From positions 2,109,501-2,173,500 of the forward strand of contig NZ_CP083539.1 in assembly GCF_025144335.1 (NCBI RefSeq): a DNA stretch of 64,000 bases, in the 5' to 3' direction. Below the pieces are notes generated by a model that saw only the letters and a program-made list of their open reading frames with translations, had not been told where the DNA came from and did not search any database. A program made the position numbers and the translations under genes. Shown here in pieces: positions 8,819 through 19,566 of the stretch. The DNA is from Jannaschia sp. W003 (GTDB lineage: Bacteria > Pseudomonadota > Alphaproteobacteria > Rhodobacterales > Rhodobacteraceae). How positions within the stretch are numbered: position 1 is the first letter of the stretch; each line of letters begins with the position of its first letter.

Positions 8819-10117
8819 TCAGTTTCCGCCGGGCGTGAGCTTGTGGATCGTGCCCTCGTCCACCGCGGTGTAGAGGCTGCCGTCGGGCCCGAGCACGAGC
8901 GAGCGGAACCGGGCCGAGTCCATGGGCAGCGTCATCTCGGTGACGTCGACCACCTCGGTCTCGTCCTCGTTCAGCTGGATCACGTCGATCCGCTGCCCGA
9001 TGGGCGTGCCGCCGAAGCCGATGCCCATGATCCCCACGACCGCGGCGTTCTGCCAGTCGCCCCACTGCTCGCCGCGCAGGAAGTCGATCGACGAGGTGCC
9101 CTGCGACCAGCCGTTGTTGTTCCAGATCGGGGGCATCGCGTCCGGGTAGGTGTCGAAGTCCGTCATCGGCATGTAGGCCGCCCGCTCGAAGCGGTTCATG
9201 CCCTCCGCCTGGTTCGGGCTGTAGCCGCAGTAGTCGTCCGGGCAGTCCTCGCGCCCGGCCATGTTCGGCCGCGGATCCCAGCCGGCGTTGCCGCCGTTCT
9301 CCAGCACCGTGATCTCGTCCGAGTGCCACGGCCCGTGCTCGGCGGTGATCGGCGTGCCCGTCGCGTTGAAGGCGATGCCCTGCACGTTGCGGTGGCCGTA
9401 GGTGTAGGTGCGCTGGTCGAAGCCCTCGGGCGGGCTGTTTTCGGCCGCGGCGTTGCCGTCCGTGTCGATCCGCAGCACCTTCGAGCCCATCATGGTCGGG
9501 CTCTGCGGCACCTCGCTGTTGTGGTTGTCGCCGGTGGTCAGGTACAGGTAGCCGTCCGCCGGGTTGAACCGCACCCGCCCGCCGTTGTGCGCGCCGGGGC
9601 CGCCGAACGGGTGGTCCGAGGCCGCCATCTTGTAGGGCACGTCGTCGACGATGTCGGTCCGGTCCGAGACCCCCGAGAAGTCGTCGGCCACCGTGAAGCG
9701 CATCAGCCGGTTGGTGTGCGGGTCCGACATGTTCGACGTCGAGTACACGTAGAGGCGCCGGTTGTCCGCGAAGTCCGGGTCGACCGCGACCCCCATCATC
9801 CCGGCCTGCCCCTCGCAGAACAGGTCGTCGCCGCTCGACGGGTAGCCCTCGGTCTCCCCCACGCCGTAGAGCGCGTTCACGGTGCCGTCGGGCATCCGCA
9901 CCGACAGGCCCTTGCACTTCTCGGTGAAGAACATCGTGCCGTCGTCGAGGAACGCCATGTCCCACGGGTTCTCGAGCCCCTCCAGCACCGCCTCGTGCTG
10001 GAGCGCGGTGGTGTTCATGCCCTGGGCGAGCGCCAGCCCCGACGAGGCCGCCAGCAGCGCGGCGGCGGCGCACGGCGCGAGCCAACGCGCGGCGCCGTTG
10101 TTCCGGATTGCAGTCAT
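8819..10117 (-). CDS. Exported PQQ-dependent-type sugar dehydrogenase (GDH/sorbosone fold)
   Basis: 432 aa. The signal peptide ends near residue 32 (LALAQG). The mature protein is a six-bladed beta-propeller of the soluble glucose/sorbosone dehydrogenase family. Supporting blocks are LENPWDMAFLDDGTMFFTE, MMGVAVDPDFADN, GAHNGGRVRFNPADGYLYL, YGHRNVQGIAF and EHGPWHSDEI; the arginine/histidine in YGHRN and the HNG motif are typical for this fold. It would oxidise a sugar or aldose in the periplasm if PQQ is bound; PQQ dependence is inferred from the family. ATG 10117 has GGAGG six bases upstream. Four cysteines (two in ECPDDYC-like context) may form disulfides. Confidence 0.85.
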   Translation of the reverse strand: MTAIRNNGAARWLAPCAAAALLAASSGLALAQGMNTTALQHEAVLEGLENPWDMAFLDDGTMFFTEKCKGLSVRMPDGTVNALYGVGETEGYPSSGDDLFCEGQAGMMGVAVDPDFADNRRLYVYSTSNMSDPHTNRLMRFTVADDFSGVSDRTDIVDDVPYKMAASDHPFGGPGAHNGGRVRFNPADGYLYLTTGDNHNSEVPQSPTMMGSKVLRIDTDGNAAAENSPPEGFDQRTYTYGHRNVQGIAFNATGTPITAEHGPWHSDEITVLENGGNAGWDPRPNMAGREDCPDDYCGYSPNQAEGMNRFERAAYMPMTDFDTYPDAMPPIWNNNGWSQGTSSIDFLRGEQWGDWQNAAVVGIMGIGFGGTPIGQRIDVIQLNEDETEVVDVTEMTLPMDSARFRSLVLGPDGSLYTAVDEGTIHKLTPGGN

Positions 10118-10270
10118 GATGTCCTCCCACATCGCAAGAATGCCCCGCCCGCGGCGGAGCAGGTCCGACGCGGTGCGGAAGCCCCGCCAGCCTAGGCACA
10201 GGTTCCCGTCCGGGCAACGATCCCATGGTCGTAGGCCGAACGTCGCCCGGAGGGCGCCAATGGGCAGGGG

Positions 10271-10360
10271 TGGCGGGGGCGGTGGGATTCGAACCCACGG
10301 GACGCTTTCGCGCCCGCCGGTTTTCAAGACCGGTGCCTTCGACCGCTCGGCCACACCCCC
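10271..10360 (-). tRNA. tRNA-Ser(UGA)
   Basis: 90 nt including an encoded CCA. Acceptor stem GGGGGTG pairs with CGCCCCC, the discriminator is G, the anticodon loop is CTTGAAA in the stem CCGGT/ACCGG, and the T arm carries GGTTCGAATCC. It has the long variable arm typical of tRNA-Ser. The anticodon TGA reads UCN codons. Confidence 0.95.
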
Positions 10361-10481
10361 GGCGCGGCCGGGATAGCGCGGGCGGCGGGGCAGGGGAAGG
10401 CGCCGCGCACGTTGCCGTGGGACGGGTTGACCGCGGGCGCCCGCGGGCGACATGCCGGTGCGACCCCAGTGGAAGCGCCCC

Positions 10482-11080
10482 ATGCTCGACAGCTACCTCC
10501 GCCCCGTGATCGACCCGCCGCTGAACCGCGCGGGCCGGGGCCTCGCCGCAAGGGGCGTCACGGCGGACGGCATCACGCTCGGGGGGCTCGCCCTCGGGCT
10601 GCTGGCCGCCGCGCTGATCTGGGCCGACGCGCCGCTCTGGGCCGTGGTGCCGCTGCTGCTGTCGCGCCTTCTGGATGGCCTCGACGGCGCGGTGGCGCGG
10701 GCGACGGAGCGTACCGACTTCGGCGGCTTCCTCGACATCTGGTGCGACTTCGCCTTCTACGGCGCGATCCCGCTGGCCTTCGCGCTGCGCATGCCGCCCG
10801 ACGCGGTGGCGGCCGCGTTCCTTCTGTTCTCGTTCTACCTGTCGGGCACGGCCTTCCTCGGCTTCGCGATCGTCGCCGAGAAGCGCGGCATCTCCACCGA
10901 CCGGCAGGGCATCAAGTCGCTCTACTACTCGGCCGGGCTTCTGGAGGGCACCGAGACGATCCTGTTCCTCGTGCTGGTCTGCCTCGTGCCGGACTGGTTC
11001 GCGCCCCTGGCGTGGACCTTCGGCGCGCTGTGCATCGTGTCGGCCGCGGCGCGCGTCCTGAACGCGCGCCACATGCTGCG

Positions 11081-11084
<4 letters not shown>
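10482..11084 (+). CDS. CDP-alcohol phosphatidyltransferase family protein
   Basis: 200 aa integral membrane enzyme that transfers a phosphatidyl or phospho-alcohol group from a CDP-alcohol. The family motif DG-x2-AR-x8-G-x3-D-x3-D is present as DGAVAR followed by GGFLDIWCD, near residues 66-90. About five to six hydrophobic segments follow. ATG 10482 is preferred because GGAAG lies nine bases upstream and relatives begin MLD-YLRP. ATG 10452 would add ten residues with no clear ribosome binding site. The acceptor alcohol cannot be told from sequence. The stop overlaps the stop of the convergent gene (CTAG at 11081-11084). Confidence 0.85.
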
Positions 11085-13069
<1,985 letters not shown>

Positions 13070-13102
13070 CCGTCCCTCCGTGCGCGCCCCGTCACCCGCG
13101 GC

Positions 13103-14089
13103 TCACGCGCGCCGCCGCCCGCCGCGGCGCCCGCCGGAGCGCGCTCCGGACGCCTGCGCGGCCTTGGCGGCTTCGGCGAACGGCTCGCCCGCGCGCACGG
13201 CCTCGATCACGCGGCTGAAGCCGATCCAGGCGCCGCCGTTCGGGTCGTGGTTCATCAGCATGTTGGCGGCGTGGATCGCCTCCATCTCGACGGCGCGCAC
13301 GGGGTTCATGATTGCCGAGGTCATGCCCGCGCCGATCGCCATGGGCAGGAAGGCCGCGTTCACGCCGTGGCGGTTGGGCAGGCCGAACGAGACGTTGGAC
13401 GCGCCGCAGGTGGTGTTCACCCCCAGCTCTTCGCGCAGGCGCCGCACGAGCTGGAACACCTGCTGCCCGGCCGTCGCCATGGCGCCGATCGGCATGACGA
13501 GCGGGTCCACCACGATGTCGTGGGCGGAGATCCCGAAGTCGGCGGCGCGCTCCACGATCTTCTTCGCCACGGCGAACCGCACGTCCGGGTCCTCGGATAT
13601 CCCGGTGTCGTCGTTCGAGATGGCGACCACGGGAACGTTGTACTTCTTGACCAGCGGCAGCACGACCTCGAGCCGCTCCTCCTCGCCCGTGACCGAGTTC
13701 AGGAGGGGCCGCCCGTTGGCCGCCTCCAGCCCCGCTTCCAGCGCGCCGGGCACGGAGCTGTCGATGCACAGGGGCACGTCGACCATCGCCTGCACCCGCT
13801 CGATGAGCTGGGGCATCAGCATGGGCTCCACGAAGTTGTTGTCCGCGTATCGCGGGTCGTCCGCCATCTTGTTGGTAAACACGGCGCCCGAGTTCACGTC
13901 GAGCACCATGGCCCCGCAGGCCACCTGCTCCACCGCGTCGCGCTCCACGGTCGAGAAGTCGCCCGCCTCCAATTCGGCGGCCAGCTTCTTGCGGCCCGTG
14001 GGATTGATCCGCTCGCCGATCACGCAGAACGGCTCGTCGAAGCCGATTACCACGGTCTTCGACTTCGATTCCAGTACGGTGCGGGTCAT
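13103..14089 (-). CDS. Methyltetrahydrofolate:corrinoid methyltransferase (pterin-binding)
   Basis: 328 aa TIM-barrel of the pterin-binding family (AcsE/MtrH-like, equal to the methyl-THF domain of MetH). GERINPTGRKKL near residue 25 is the folate-binding strand. DVNSGAVFTN, PLCIDSSVPGALEAGL, LLNSVTGEE and DIVVDPLVMPIG follow the barrel order. It moves the methyl group of 5-methyl-THF to a corrinoid carried by another protein, and no corrinoid-binding protein is encoded in this window. ATG 14089 overlaps the stop of the upstream reductase (ATGA). The C-terminus is Arg/Gly-rich and probably disordered. Likely the folate module of a split methionine synthase. Confidence 0.9.
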   Translation of the reverse strand: MTRTVLESKSKTVVIGFDEPFCVIGERINPTGRKKLAAELEAGDFSTVERDAVEQVACGAMVLDVNSGAVFTNKMADDPRYADNNFVEPMLMPQLIERVQAMVDVPLCIDSSVPGALEAGLEAANGRPLLNSVTGEEERLEVVLPLVKKYNVPVVAISNDDTGISEDPDVRFAVAKKIVERAADFGISAHDIVVDPLVMPIGAMATAGQQVFQLVRRLREELGVNTTCGASNVSFGLPNRHGVNAAFLPMAIGAGMTSAIMNPVRAVEMEAIHAANMLMNHDPNGGAWIGFSRVIEAVRAGEPFAEAAKAAQASGARSGGRRGGRRRA

Positions 14090-14988
14090 TCGGGATCCTC
14101 GGAATGGGTGCGCAGCCACTCGGCCGACGCCTTGATCCCGCCCAGCGGGAAGATGTGGACGCTCTCGATCCCGAAGGCGGGGTCGGCCGCCTTGTGCTCG
14201 GCCAGCGCGCCTAGGAACTCGGTCGGCTCGAAGGGCACCACCAGCTTCGTCAGATCGGCCGCGCGGCGCTGGAGCACGCGCAGGGAGGGGCCGACGCCGC
14301 AGGCGATCGCGAACTTGATGAGCGTCTGAAGCTTCGCAGGGCCGGCCGCGCCGATGTGGATCGGCAGCGTGATGCCGGCCGCGTGCAGCGACTGCGCCCA
14401 CTCGATCACCGGCGCCGGCTCGAAGGCGAACTGGGTGGCGATGGCGACCGTGGCATCCGTGCGCTCCGCGAAGGCCTGCTTCCACGCGAGCGCGTTCGAG
14501 ACCGTCAGCACGCCGCCGTCGGGGTCGATGTCGCGGTTGCCCTCGGGGTGGCCGGCCACGTGGAGGCGGCGGAAGCCGTCGAAGGCGCCGGACCCGAGGA
14601 GCTGCATGGAATCGGAGTAGTCGCCCACCGGGTCCGTGACCCCGCCCGCGAGCACCAGCGCCTCGCGCACGTCCGCCTCGCCCCGGTAGCGCGCCACCCA
14701 GTCGAGGAGCGTCGCGCGGTCCGCGATGATGCGGGCCGGGAAGTGCGGCATCGGCTCCATGCCCTCGGCGCGCAGGCGGGCCGCGGTGGCCACCATGTCC
14801 TCGATGGGCGTGCCGGCGATGTGGGCCACGTAGACGCGCGTGCCCGCGGGCAGCAGGGCCGCGAAGTCCTCCACCTTCTCGGCGGTGCGCGGCATCACCT
14901 CGATCGAGGCGCCCTGCAGGAACGCGGCGAGGGCGGCGTTCCGCTCCTCGGGCTGCGCCGGCTGGCGGCGGAAGTTCAAAAGCGCCAT
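14086..14988 (-). CDS. metF: Methylenetetrahydrofolate reductase
   Basis: 300 aa flavoprotein TIM barrel that reduces 5,10-methylene-THF to 5-methyl-THF. Recognisable blocks are SIEVMPRTAEKVEDF near residue 28, YVAHIAGTPIEDM, EALVLAGGVTDPVGDYSDS, LHVAGHPEGN and TQFAFEPAPVIEW; the Glu of the SIEV strand and the TQ-F block are conserved in MTHFRs. It makes the substrate of the methyltransferase that follows, and the two genes overlap by four bases, which supports a methionine/one-carbon role. It starts at ATG 14988, two bases after the stop of the small upstream ORF. The symbol is assigned by function; it is a divergent member. Confidence 0.87.
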   Translation of the reverse strand: MALLNFRRQPAQPEERNAALAAFLQGASIEVMPRTAEKVEDFAALLPAGTRVYVAHIAGTPIEDMVATAARLRAEGMEPMPHFPARIIADRATLLDWVARYRGEADVREALVLAGGVTDPVGDYSDSMQLLGSGAFDGFRRLHVAGHPEGNRDIDPDGGVLTVSNALAWKQAFAERTDATVAIATQFAFEPAPVIEWAQSLHAAGITLPIHIGAAGPAKLQTLIKFAIACGVGPSLRVLQRRAADLTKLVVPFEPTEFLGALAEHKAADPAFGIESVHIFPLGGIKASAEWLRTHSEDPE

Positions 14989-14990
14989 CG

Positions 14991-15293
14991 TCAGCTCTCC
15001 TCGCGCCCGCCCGCCATCGCCGCCGCGCGCAGGCGACTGTCGGGCCATTCCGATTCGAGGGCAGCGGCGCGGGCCTCGGCGGCGGCGCGGTCGTCGCCTT
15101 CGGCCTCGCCCTCGGGCACCTTGCGCCATTCGGCGAGGTAGTCGTCCGTGCCGGCGGCGCCGGAGCGCATCGCGGCGCGGTCGATGGCCTGCTCGAAGCG
15201 CTCGGGCAGCGGCACCTTGGCCGCGCGCCGGCCCGAGCCCGCGATGACCTGCGCGGGGATGTCCCGCCAGTAGACGACCGTGATCCTGCCCAT
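14991..15293 (-). CDS. Small 'virulence factor'-family protein
   Basis: 100 aa soluble protein. The N-terminus GRITVVYWRDIPAQVIAG and the block DDYLAEWRKVPEGEAEGDD match a small family annotated as virulence factor in Rhodobacterales and relatives; that name carries no proven function. It is the first gene of the four-gene methyl-folate/corrinoid operon and ends two bases before metF, so a role in that pathway (for example corrinoid or folate enzyme assembly) is a reasonable guess only. ATG 15293 has GGGAGG seven bases upstream. The C-terminal half is Ala/Glu/Arg-rich and low in complexity. Confidence 0.75.
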   Translation of the reverse strand: MGRITVVYWRDIPAQVIAGSGRRAAKVPLPERFEQAIDRAAMRSGAAGTDDYLAEWRKVPEGEAEGDDRAAAEARAAALESEWPDSRLRAAAMAGGREES

Positions 15294-15505
15294 GCGCGCC
15301 TCCCTCGGGCGGCCCATACCGAAGGGCCGGGGCGGTGCGGGCGCGGATTGCGGCACCGCGACGCCCGATGACGACGCCCTACCGCGCGCCGGGCCGGCCT
15401 GCGAGGCCGGCGAACCCGCATTATGTTCATGTACGACTTGAAGCCCGCTTGCCCACGGGCCGCCCCGCCGCATAGGGTCGATGCAACCAGTCAGCCGGAG
15501 GCACC

Positions 15506-16645
15506 ATGCCCCCCGAACATCCGGACCGGCGCACCCTGCGCGGCGAGGTCCCGCACCGTGCCGCGCTCGTGCGACCGCAGGCCGACGCGCGCCCCGATCC
15601 GGCCGAGCTGTATGCGGCGCTCGACCTCGGCACCAACTCGTGCCGGATGCTGATCGCGCAGCCCAAGGGCAACCAGCTCCACGTCGTCGACAGCTTCCAC
15701 AAGTCGGTCCAGCTCGGCAACGGGCTGGAGCAGTCGGGCCGCCTCAGCCGCTCGTCGATGGCCCGCACCGTCGGCGCGCTCAAGATCTGCCGCCGCAAGC
15801 TGGAGACTCACGAGGTCTCGCGCATGCGTCTCGTCGCCACCGAGGCCTGCCGCCGCGCCGTGAACGCCGCCGAGTTCATCGCGCTGGTGGCGCGCGAGGC
15901 GGAGCTGGACCTCGAGATCATTGAGCCCGAGGAGGAGGCGCGCCTCGCCGTGGTCTCCTGCGCGCCTCTCGTCAGCCAGAAGGCCGAGCAGGTCATGGTG
16001 GTCGACATCGGCGGCGGCTCCACGGAGCTGGTCTGGATCGACCTCACCCGCGTGGCCCCCTTGGAAAAGGCGCGCGCGATCATGCGCCTCCACGCCGGCT
16101 TCGCGGGCAAGGAGGACGACCCGTTCCCCCGCGCGCGTGTGGTGGACTGGATCTCGATCCCCCTCGGCGTCGCCACCCTCAAGGACCAGTTCCGCGACGT
16201 GACCGACGACGCGGCCCGCTTCGCTCTCATGTCCTGGCACTTCGAGGAATGCCTCGCCGAGTTCTCGCCCTACGCCGACGCGGAAGGCCACATCGACCCC
16301 GGCTTCCAGATCATCGGCACCTCGGGCACCGTCACCACCGTGGCCGCCACCCACCTCAACCTGCGCCGCTACGACCGCAACAAGGTGGACGGCCTGCGCA
16401 TGACCGGCGCGCAGATCGACCGCGTGATCCGCGGCTACCTCGCGCAAGGTCCAGAGGGGCGGCGCAACGACCCCCGCATCGGCCGCGACCGGCACTCCCT
16501 CATCATGTCGGGCGCCGCCATCCTCCAGGCCCTCCTGCGCGTCTGGCCCACGGACCGCCTTTCCGTCGCCGACCGCGGCCTGCGCGAGGGTCTGCTCTAC
16601 GCCCAGATGACCGCCGACGGCGTCCTGGAGGACGGCCCCTTCTGA
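15506..16645 (+). CDS. Ppx/GppA-family phosphatase (exopolyphosphatase / pppGpp phosphatase)
   Basis: 379 aa ASKHA-fold phosphatase. Phosphate-1 motif [13 protein letters not shown] is near residue 39 and phosphate-2 motif [13 protein letters not shown] near 165; [12 protein letters not shown] and [10 protein letters not shown] near the C-terminus complete the fold. It lacks the long C-terminal HD-like extension of E. coli Ppx and GppA (about 500 aa). Enzymes of this family cleave polyphosphate or pppGpp; sequence alone does not decide which. ATG 15506 has CCGGAGG upstream. rlmE follows 44 bp downstream, as commonly seen in Rhodobacterales. Confidence 0.88.
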   Translation: MPPEHPDRRTLRGEVPHRAALVRPQADARPDPAELYAALDLGTNSCRMLIAQPKGNQLHVVDSFHKSVQLGNGLEQSGRLSRSSMARTVGALKICRRKLETHEVSRMRLVATEACRRAVNAAEFIALVAREAELDLEIIEPEEEARLAVVSCAPLVSQKAEQVMVVDIGGGSTELVWIDLTRVAPLEKARAIMRLHAGFAGKEDDPFPRARVVDWISIPLGVATLKDQFRDVTDDAARFALMSWHFEECLAEFSPYADAEGHIDPGFQIIGTSGTVTTVAATHLNLRRYDRNKVDGLRMTGAQIDRVIRGYLAQGPEGRRNDPRIGRDRHSLIMSGAAILQALLRVWPTDRLSVADRGLREGLLYAQMTADGVLEDGPF

Positions 16646-16689
16646 GCCACCCCTTCCGCCCGCCCCGCGCCCGGCGTATCCCCCTGCCC

Positions 16690-17418
16690 ATGGCGAAGAC
16701 CCCCAACACCTCCGGCCGCGGCCGCCGGGACCTGCGCGTGCGCGTCAAGACCGCGCGCGGGCGCACCATGTCCTCGAAGCTCTGGCTGGAGCGGCAGCTC
16801 AACGATCCTTACGTCCAGCGCGCCCGCGCCGAGGGCTTCCGGGGCCGCGCCGCCTTCAAGATCATGGAGCTCGACGACCGCTTCGGCTTCCTGAAGCCCG
16901 GCGCCCGCGTGGTCGACCTCGGCTGCGCGCCGGGCGGCTGGCTGCAGGTCGCCGTGCCCCGCATCAACGCGCTCGGCACGGGCAAGGGGCCGCAGGGCCG
17001 CATCGTTGGCCTCGACCTGCAGGAGGTCGAGCCTGTGCCGGGCGCCGAGATCCACGTGCTCGACTTCCTCTCCGAGGGCGCTGACGAGCAGGTGAAGGCG
17101 TGGCTCGACGGGCCCGCCGACGTGGTCATGTCGGACATGGCCGCCGCGTCGTCGGGCCACCGCCAGACCGACCACCTGCGGATCGTGGCGCTCTGCGAGG
17201 CCGCCGCCGAGCTGGCCTTCGACGTGCTGCGCCCTGGCGGCACCTTCGTGGCCAAGGTGCTGGCGGGGGGCGCGGAGCAGGGGCTTCAGGCCGAGCTGAA
17301 GCGGCGGTTCAGCAAGGTGGCGAACGTGAAGCCCGGCGCCAGCCGCGCCGACTCGGCCGAGAAGTTCGTGGTCGCCCAGGGCTTCCGCGGCGCCGCGGAC
17401 GACGAGGCGGACGACTGA
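16690..17418 (+). CDS. rlmE: 23S rRNA (uridine-2'-O-) methyltransferase RlmE (FtsJ/RrmJ)
   Basis: 242 aa SAM-dependent enzyme that methylates the 2'-O of U2552 in the 23S A-loop. The SAM motif [16 protein letters not shown] is at about residues 74-89. The catalytic K-D-K-E tetrad is complete: Lys57 (RAAFKIMEL), Asp149 ([13 protein letters not shown]), Lys189 (FVAKVLAGG), Glu224 (SAEKFVV). The first 30 residues are basic and probably contact RNA. The C-terminal tail is acidic (ADDEADD). The stop lies three bases from the stop of the convergent 70-aa ORF. Confidence 0.95.
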   Translation: MAKTPNTSGRGRRDLRVRVKTARGRTMSSKLWLERQLNDPYVQRARAEGFRGRAAFKIMELDDRFGFLKPGARVVDLGCAPGGWLQVAVPRINALGTGKGPQGRIVGLDLQEVEPVPGAEIHVLDFLSEGADEQVKAWLDGPADVVMSDMAAASSGHRQTDHLRIVALCEAAAELAFDVLRPGGTFVAKVLAGGAEQGLQAELKRRFSKVANVKPGASRADSAEKFVVAQGFRGAADDEADD

Positions 17419-17421
17419 GCT

Positions 17422-17634
17422 TCAGGCGCGGCCCATCGTGCGCAGCCGCTCCCCCAGCGCCGGCGCGCGCGGATCGCCCGCCTCCAGCGCGTGGACCCAG
17501 GCCTGCGTGAGGAAGAAGGCCTCCGACGAAGCGTCCCGCCGCGCGGCCGTCTCGTAGAGTCCGATCAGCGCGCGCCCGTCGCCCCGTGCATGGGCCGCCC
17601 GCATCGCCGCGTCGAGCGTGCCCGGGTCGGTCAC
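17422..17634 (-). CDS. Small hypothetical protein coupled to Rieske oxygenase
   Basis: 70 aa, predicted all-helical, starting at GTG 17634, which overlaps the stop of the Rieske oxygenase gene (GTGA). It resembles a single helical-repeat pair (ALIGLYETAARRD ... AFFLTQAWVHALEAGD) in the style of TPR or Sel1 units, but too short to call. I do not recognise a family. The overlap suggests coupled translation with the oxygenase. The alternative of no gene is less likely because coding-style codon use continues to the stop. Confidence 0.6.
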   Translation of the reverse strand: MTDPGTLDAAMRAAHARGDGRALIGLYETAARRDASSEAFFLTQAWVHALEAGDPRAPALGERLRTMGRA

Positions 17635-18749
17635 CCGGCCAGCCGGTCCGCCACCCAGGCGTGGAACGCGTGGGTGGGGCCGTCCATCGCGGGGCTGAAG
17701 CGGCCGCCGTCGAAGCCCGGGGCGGCGCGGCCCCGCTGCATGCCCTCGACCACGAACACGTCCTCCTCGAACACCGCGCGCCACTGCGCCGCGTTCCGGT
17801 CCGCCAGCCCCGGATCGGGCGCCGGCGCGGCGTGGAAGAAGTGCACGTGCTCCGCGGTCCGCGCATGACCCATCGGGCGCAGCACGATCGCGAAGGCGTG
17901 GTCGCGGTGCACGCCCAAGAGGACGTTGGGAAACACCGCCACGTACTCGGCCGCCGTGTTCCAGCGATTGGAGAGGCCGGGAAAGTCGGGCATCCGCGCG
18001 CGCCCCTCGCGGAGCTGCCGGTACACGGTCGTCCCCTGTCCCGCATGGTTCTCGCCCATGATCGGGTAGTGGTCCTCCAGCCGGGAGTACGCGTTCAGCC
18101 CGGGATGCACCCAGGGCAGGTGGTAGCTCTCGCAGTAGTTCTCGACCGCGAGCTTCCAGTCGCAAGCCACCTCCAGCACGAAGTCGCGCCCGTCGTGGTG
18201 CAGGGCCGCGTCCAGCTCGGCCCAGCGCGCGACCGCCGCCGCGTGCACCGTTCCGAACGGGGGCGCCGCGCCGCCGAGGTCTACGAACACCACGTCGCGC
18301 CAGACGTGGGAGCGGACCTCGATCAGGCCCAAGCCCGCGCGGTCCACGGCTCGGTCGCTGTTGCGGCCAGGGCCGCCCACGTGCGGCGTCGCGACCAGCC
18401 GTCCGTCGGTGGCGTAGCACCAGGAGTGGTAGGGGCAGCGGATCGCGCCCTCGATGCGCCGCGGCTCGGCCACGAGGATCATGCCGCGGTGGCGGCAGAC
18501 GTTCTGGAACACCCGCACCGCGCCCTCCCGGTCGCGCAGGAGCAGCAGCGGAACGCCGGCGAAGTCGATGGGCCGCGCGTCGCCGGGGCAGGGCACCTGG
18601 GACGCCACGGCGAGGCCCGCCCAGCCGCCGAGGAGCAGGGCGGCGTCGTCCGCGCGGCAGGTCTCGGGGTCCGCGTAGTGCCGGTTCGCGAGGCCCCGGG
18701 CCCGCTCGATCGGGCGGCGGACCGCATCCAGTTCCGAGATGTCCGCCAT
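17631..18749 (-). CDS. Rieske non-haem iron oxygenase, alpha subunit
   Basis: 372 aa. The Rieske 2Fe-2S site is Cys85-x-His87 (CRHRG) and Cys105-x2-His108 (CPYHSW). The mononuclear iron site is in VENYCESYHLPWVHPGL: His210 and His215, with a third carboxylate expected further C-terminal. The residue bridging the two centres is Glu207, where naphthalene dioxygenase-type enzymes have Asp; Glu occurs in carnitine/glycine betaine oxygenases (CntA, GbcA). A quaternary-amine or methyl-group oxygenase is therefore more likely than an aromatic-ring one, though the substrate is unknown. No reductase component is adjacent. ATG 18749 has GGGAGGG eight bases upstream. Confidence 0.87.
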   Translation of the reverse strand: MADISELDAVRRPIERARGLANRHYADPETCRADDAALLLGGWAGLAVASQVPCPGDARPIDFAGVPLLLLRDREGAVRVFQNVCRHRGMILVAEPRRIEGAIRCPYHSWCYATDGRLVATPHVGGPGRNSDRAVDRAGLGLIEVRSHVWRDVVFVDLGGAAPPFGTVHAAAVARWAELDAALHHDGRDFVLEVACDWKLAVENYCESYHLPWVHPGLNAYSRLEDHYPIMGENHAGQGTTVYRQLREGRARMPDFPGLSNRWNTAAEYVAVFPNVLLGVHRDHAFAIVLRPMGHARTAEHVHFFHAAPAPDPGLADRNAAQWRAVFEEDVFVVEGMQRGRAAPGFDGGRFSPAMDGPTHAFHAWVADRLAG

Positions 18750-18760
18750 GGCCGCGCCCT

Positions 18761-18802
18761 CCCCGCATGCGGGGGCGAGCGTGGCGCGCCCCGAGCGGGG
18801 CG
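18761..18802. terminator. Two GC hairpins between ilvN and the Rieske gene
   Basis: The self-complementary CCCCGCATGCGGGG (18761-18774) is followed by CGCCCC-GAGC-GGGGCG (18787-18802). Neither has a T-tract. They lie downstream of ilvN and upstream of the Rieske gene on the same strand and may attenuate read-through. Confidence 0.4.
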
Positions 18803-18843
18803 TCTCGCCCCCCAGCGACGGGGCGCGTGCCGCGGGCGGCGCG

Positions 18844-19407
18844 CTACTCCGAGCCGCGGCCCAGCGCCGCCACGCCTGTGCGGGCCATCTCCACCAGCCC
18901 GATGGGGCGCATCAGGTCGGCGAAGGCGTCGATCTTGCCCACGTCGCCGGTGATCTCGAACACGAAGCTGTCGAGCGTCGAGTCCACGACGTTGGCGCGG
19001 AAGATCTCGGCCAGCCGCAGCGCCTCGATGCGCTTGTCGCCGGTGCCCTGCACCTTGAACAGCGCCAGTTCGCGCTCCACCACCGGGCCCTCGACCGTGA
19101 GGTCGTGCACCTCGTGCACGGGCACGATGCGGCCGAGCTGCGCCTTGATCTGCTCGATCACCTGCGGCGTGCCGACGGTGACCACGGTGATGCGGCTGGT
19201 GTGCCCCTCGTGGTCCACCTCGGCCACGGTGAGGCTCTCGATGTTGTAGCCCCGCCCCGAGAACAGCCCGATCACCCGCGCGAGCACGCCGGCCTCGTTG
19301 TCCACGAGCACCGCGAGGGTGTGCCGCTCCTGCACGTCCGAGAAGTTCGGGCGCAGGTTGTAGGCCGAGTGGCTGGTCGAGCCCTTCTTCAGGCGCAGTG
19401 CGGACAT
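18844..19407 (-). CDS. ilvN: Acetolactate synthase, small regulatory subunit
   Basis: 187 aa. An N-terminal ACT domain (HTLAVLVDNEAGVLARVIGL, then GRGYNIESLTVAEVDHEGHTSR) binds valine and conveys feedback inhibition to the large subunit. The C-terminal regulatory domain begins near residue 100 (ELALFKVQG). The length and the ~25-residue N-terminal extension are usual for alphaproteobacteria. ATG 19407 has GGAGG nine bases upstream. It lies downstream of ilvB on the same strand, but an EF-hand gene on the other strand with its own terminator sits between them, so ilvN probably uses its own promoter within 19408-19566. Confidence 0.94.
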   Translation of the reverse strand: MSALRLKKGSTSHSAYNLRPNFSDVQERHTLAVLVDNEAGVLARVIGLFSGRGYNIESLTVAEVDHEGHTSRITVVTVGTPQVIEQIKAQLGRIVPVHEVHDLTVEGPVVERELALFKVQGTGDKRIEALRLAEIFRANVVDSTLDSFVFEITGDVGKIDAFADLMRPIGLVEMARTGVAALGRGSE

Positions 19408-19566
19408 GGGGCGTTCCTCCGGGGCGTGGGGGCGTGGCGTCGGCGCGGTGTCGCAGAAAGCCGCCGAAAGCGGAAGCCCGCCGTGGAACCGGTCCCCCGG
19501 TGCACGCCGTTGAGAGCGCGTCCGGGCCGGGGAAATCCCCGCCCCGCAACGAATTAGGAGACGCAC

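Noticed and set aside
10452..10481. Earlier ATG (10452) for the CDP-alcohol phosphatidyltransferase
   Set aside because: No ribosome binding site before it, whereas ATG 10482 has GGAAG and gives the usual MLD start.
15294..15505. SAM, SAH, THF or cobalamin riboswitch upstream of the methyl-folate operon
   Set aside because: I looked for the conserved cores of these classes on the minus strand and found only a GCCGGCCT-GCG-AGGCCGGC palindrome (15393-15411) and a CATAAT-like box. No consensus match.
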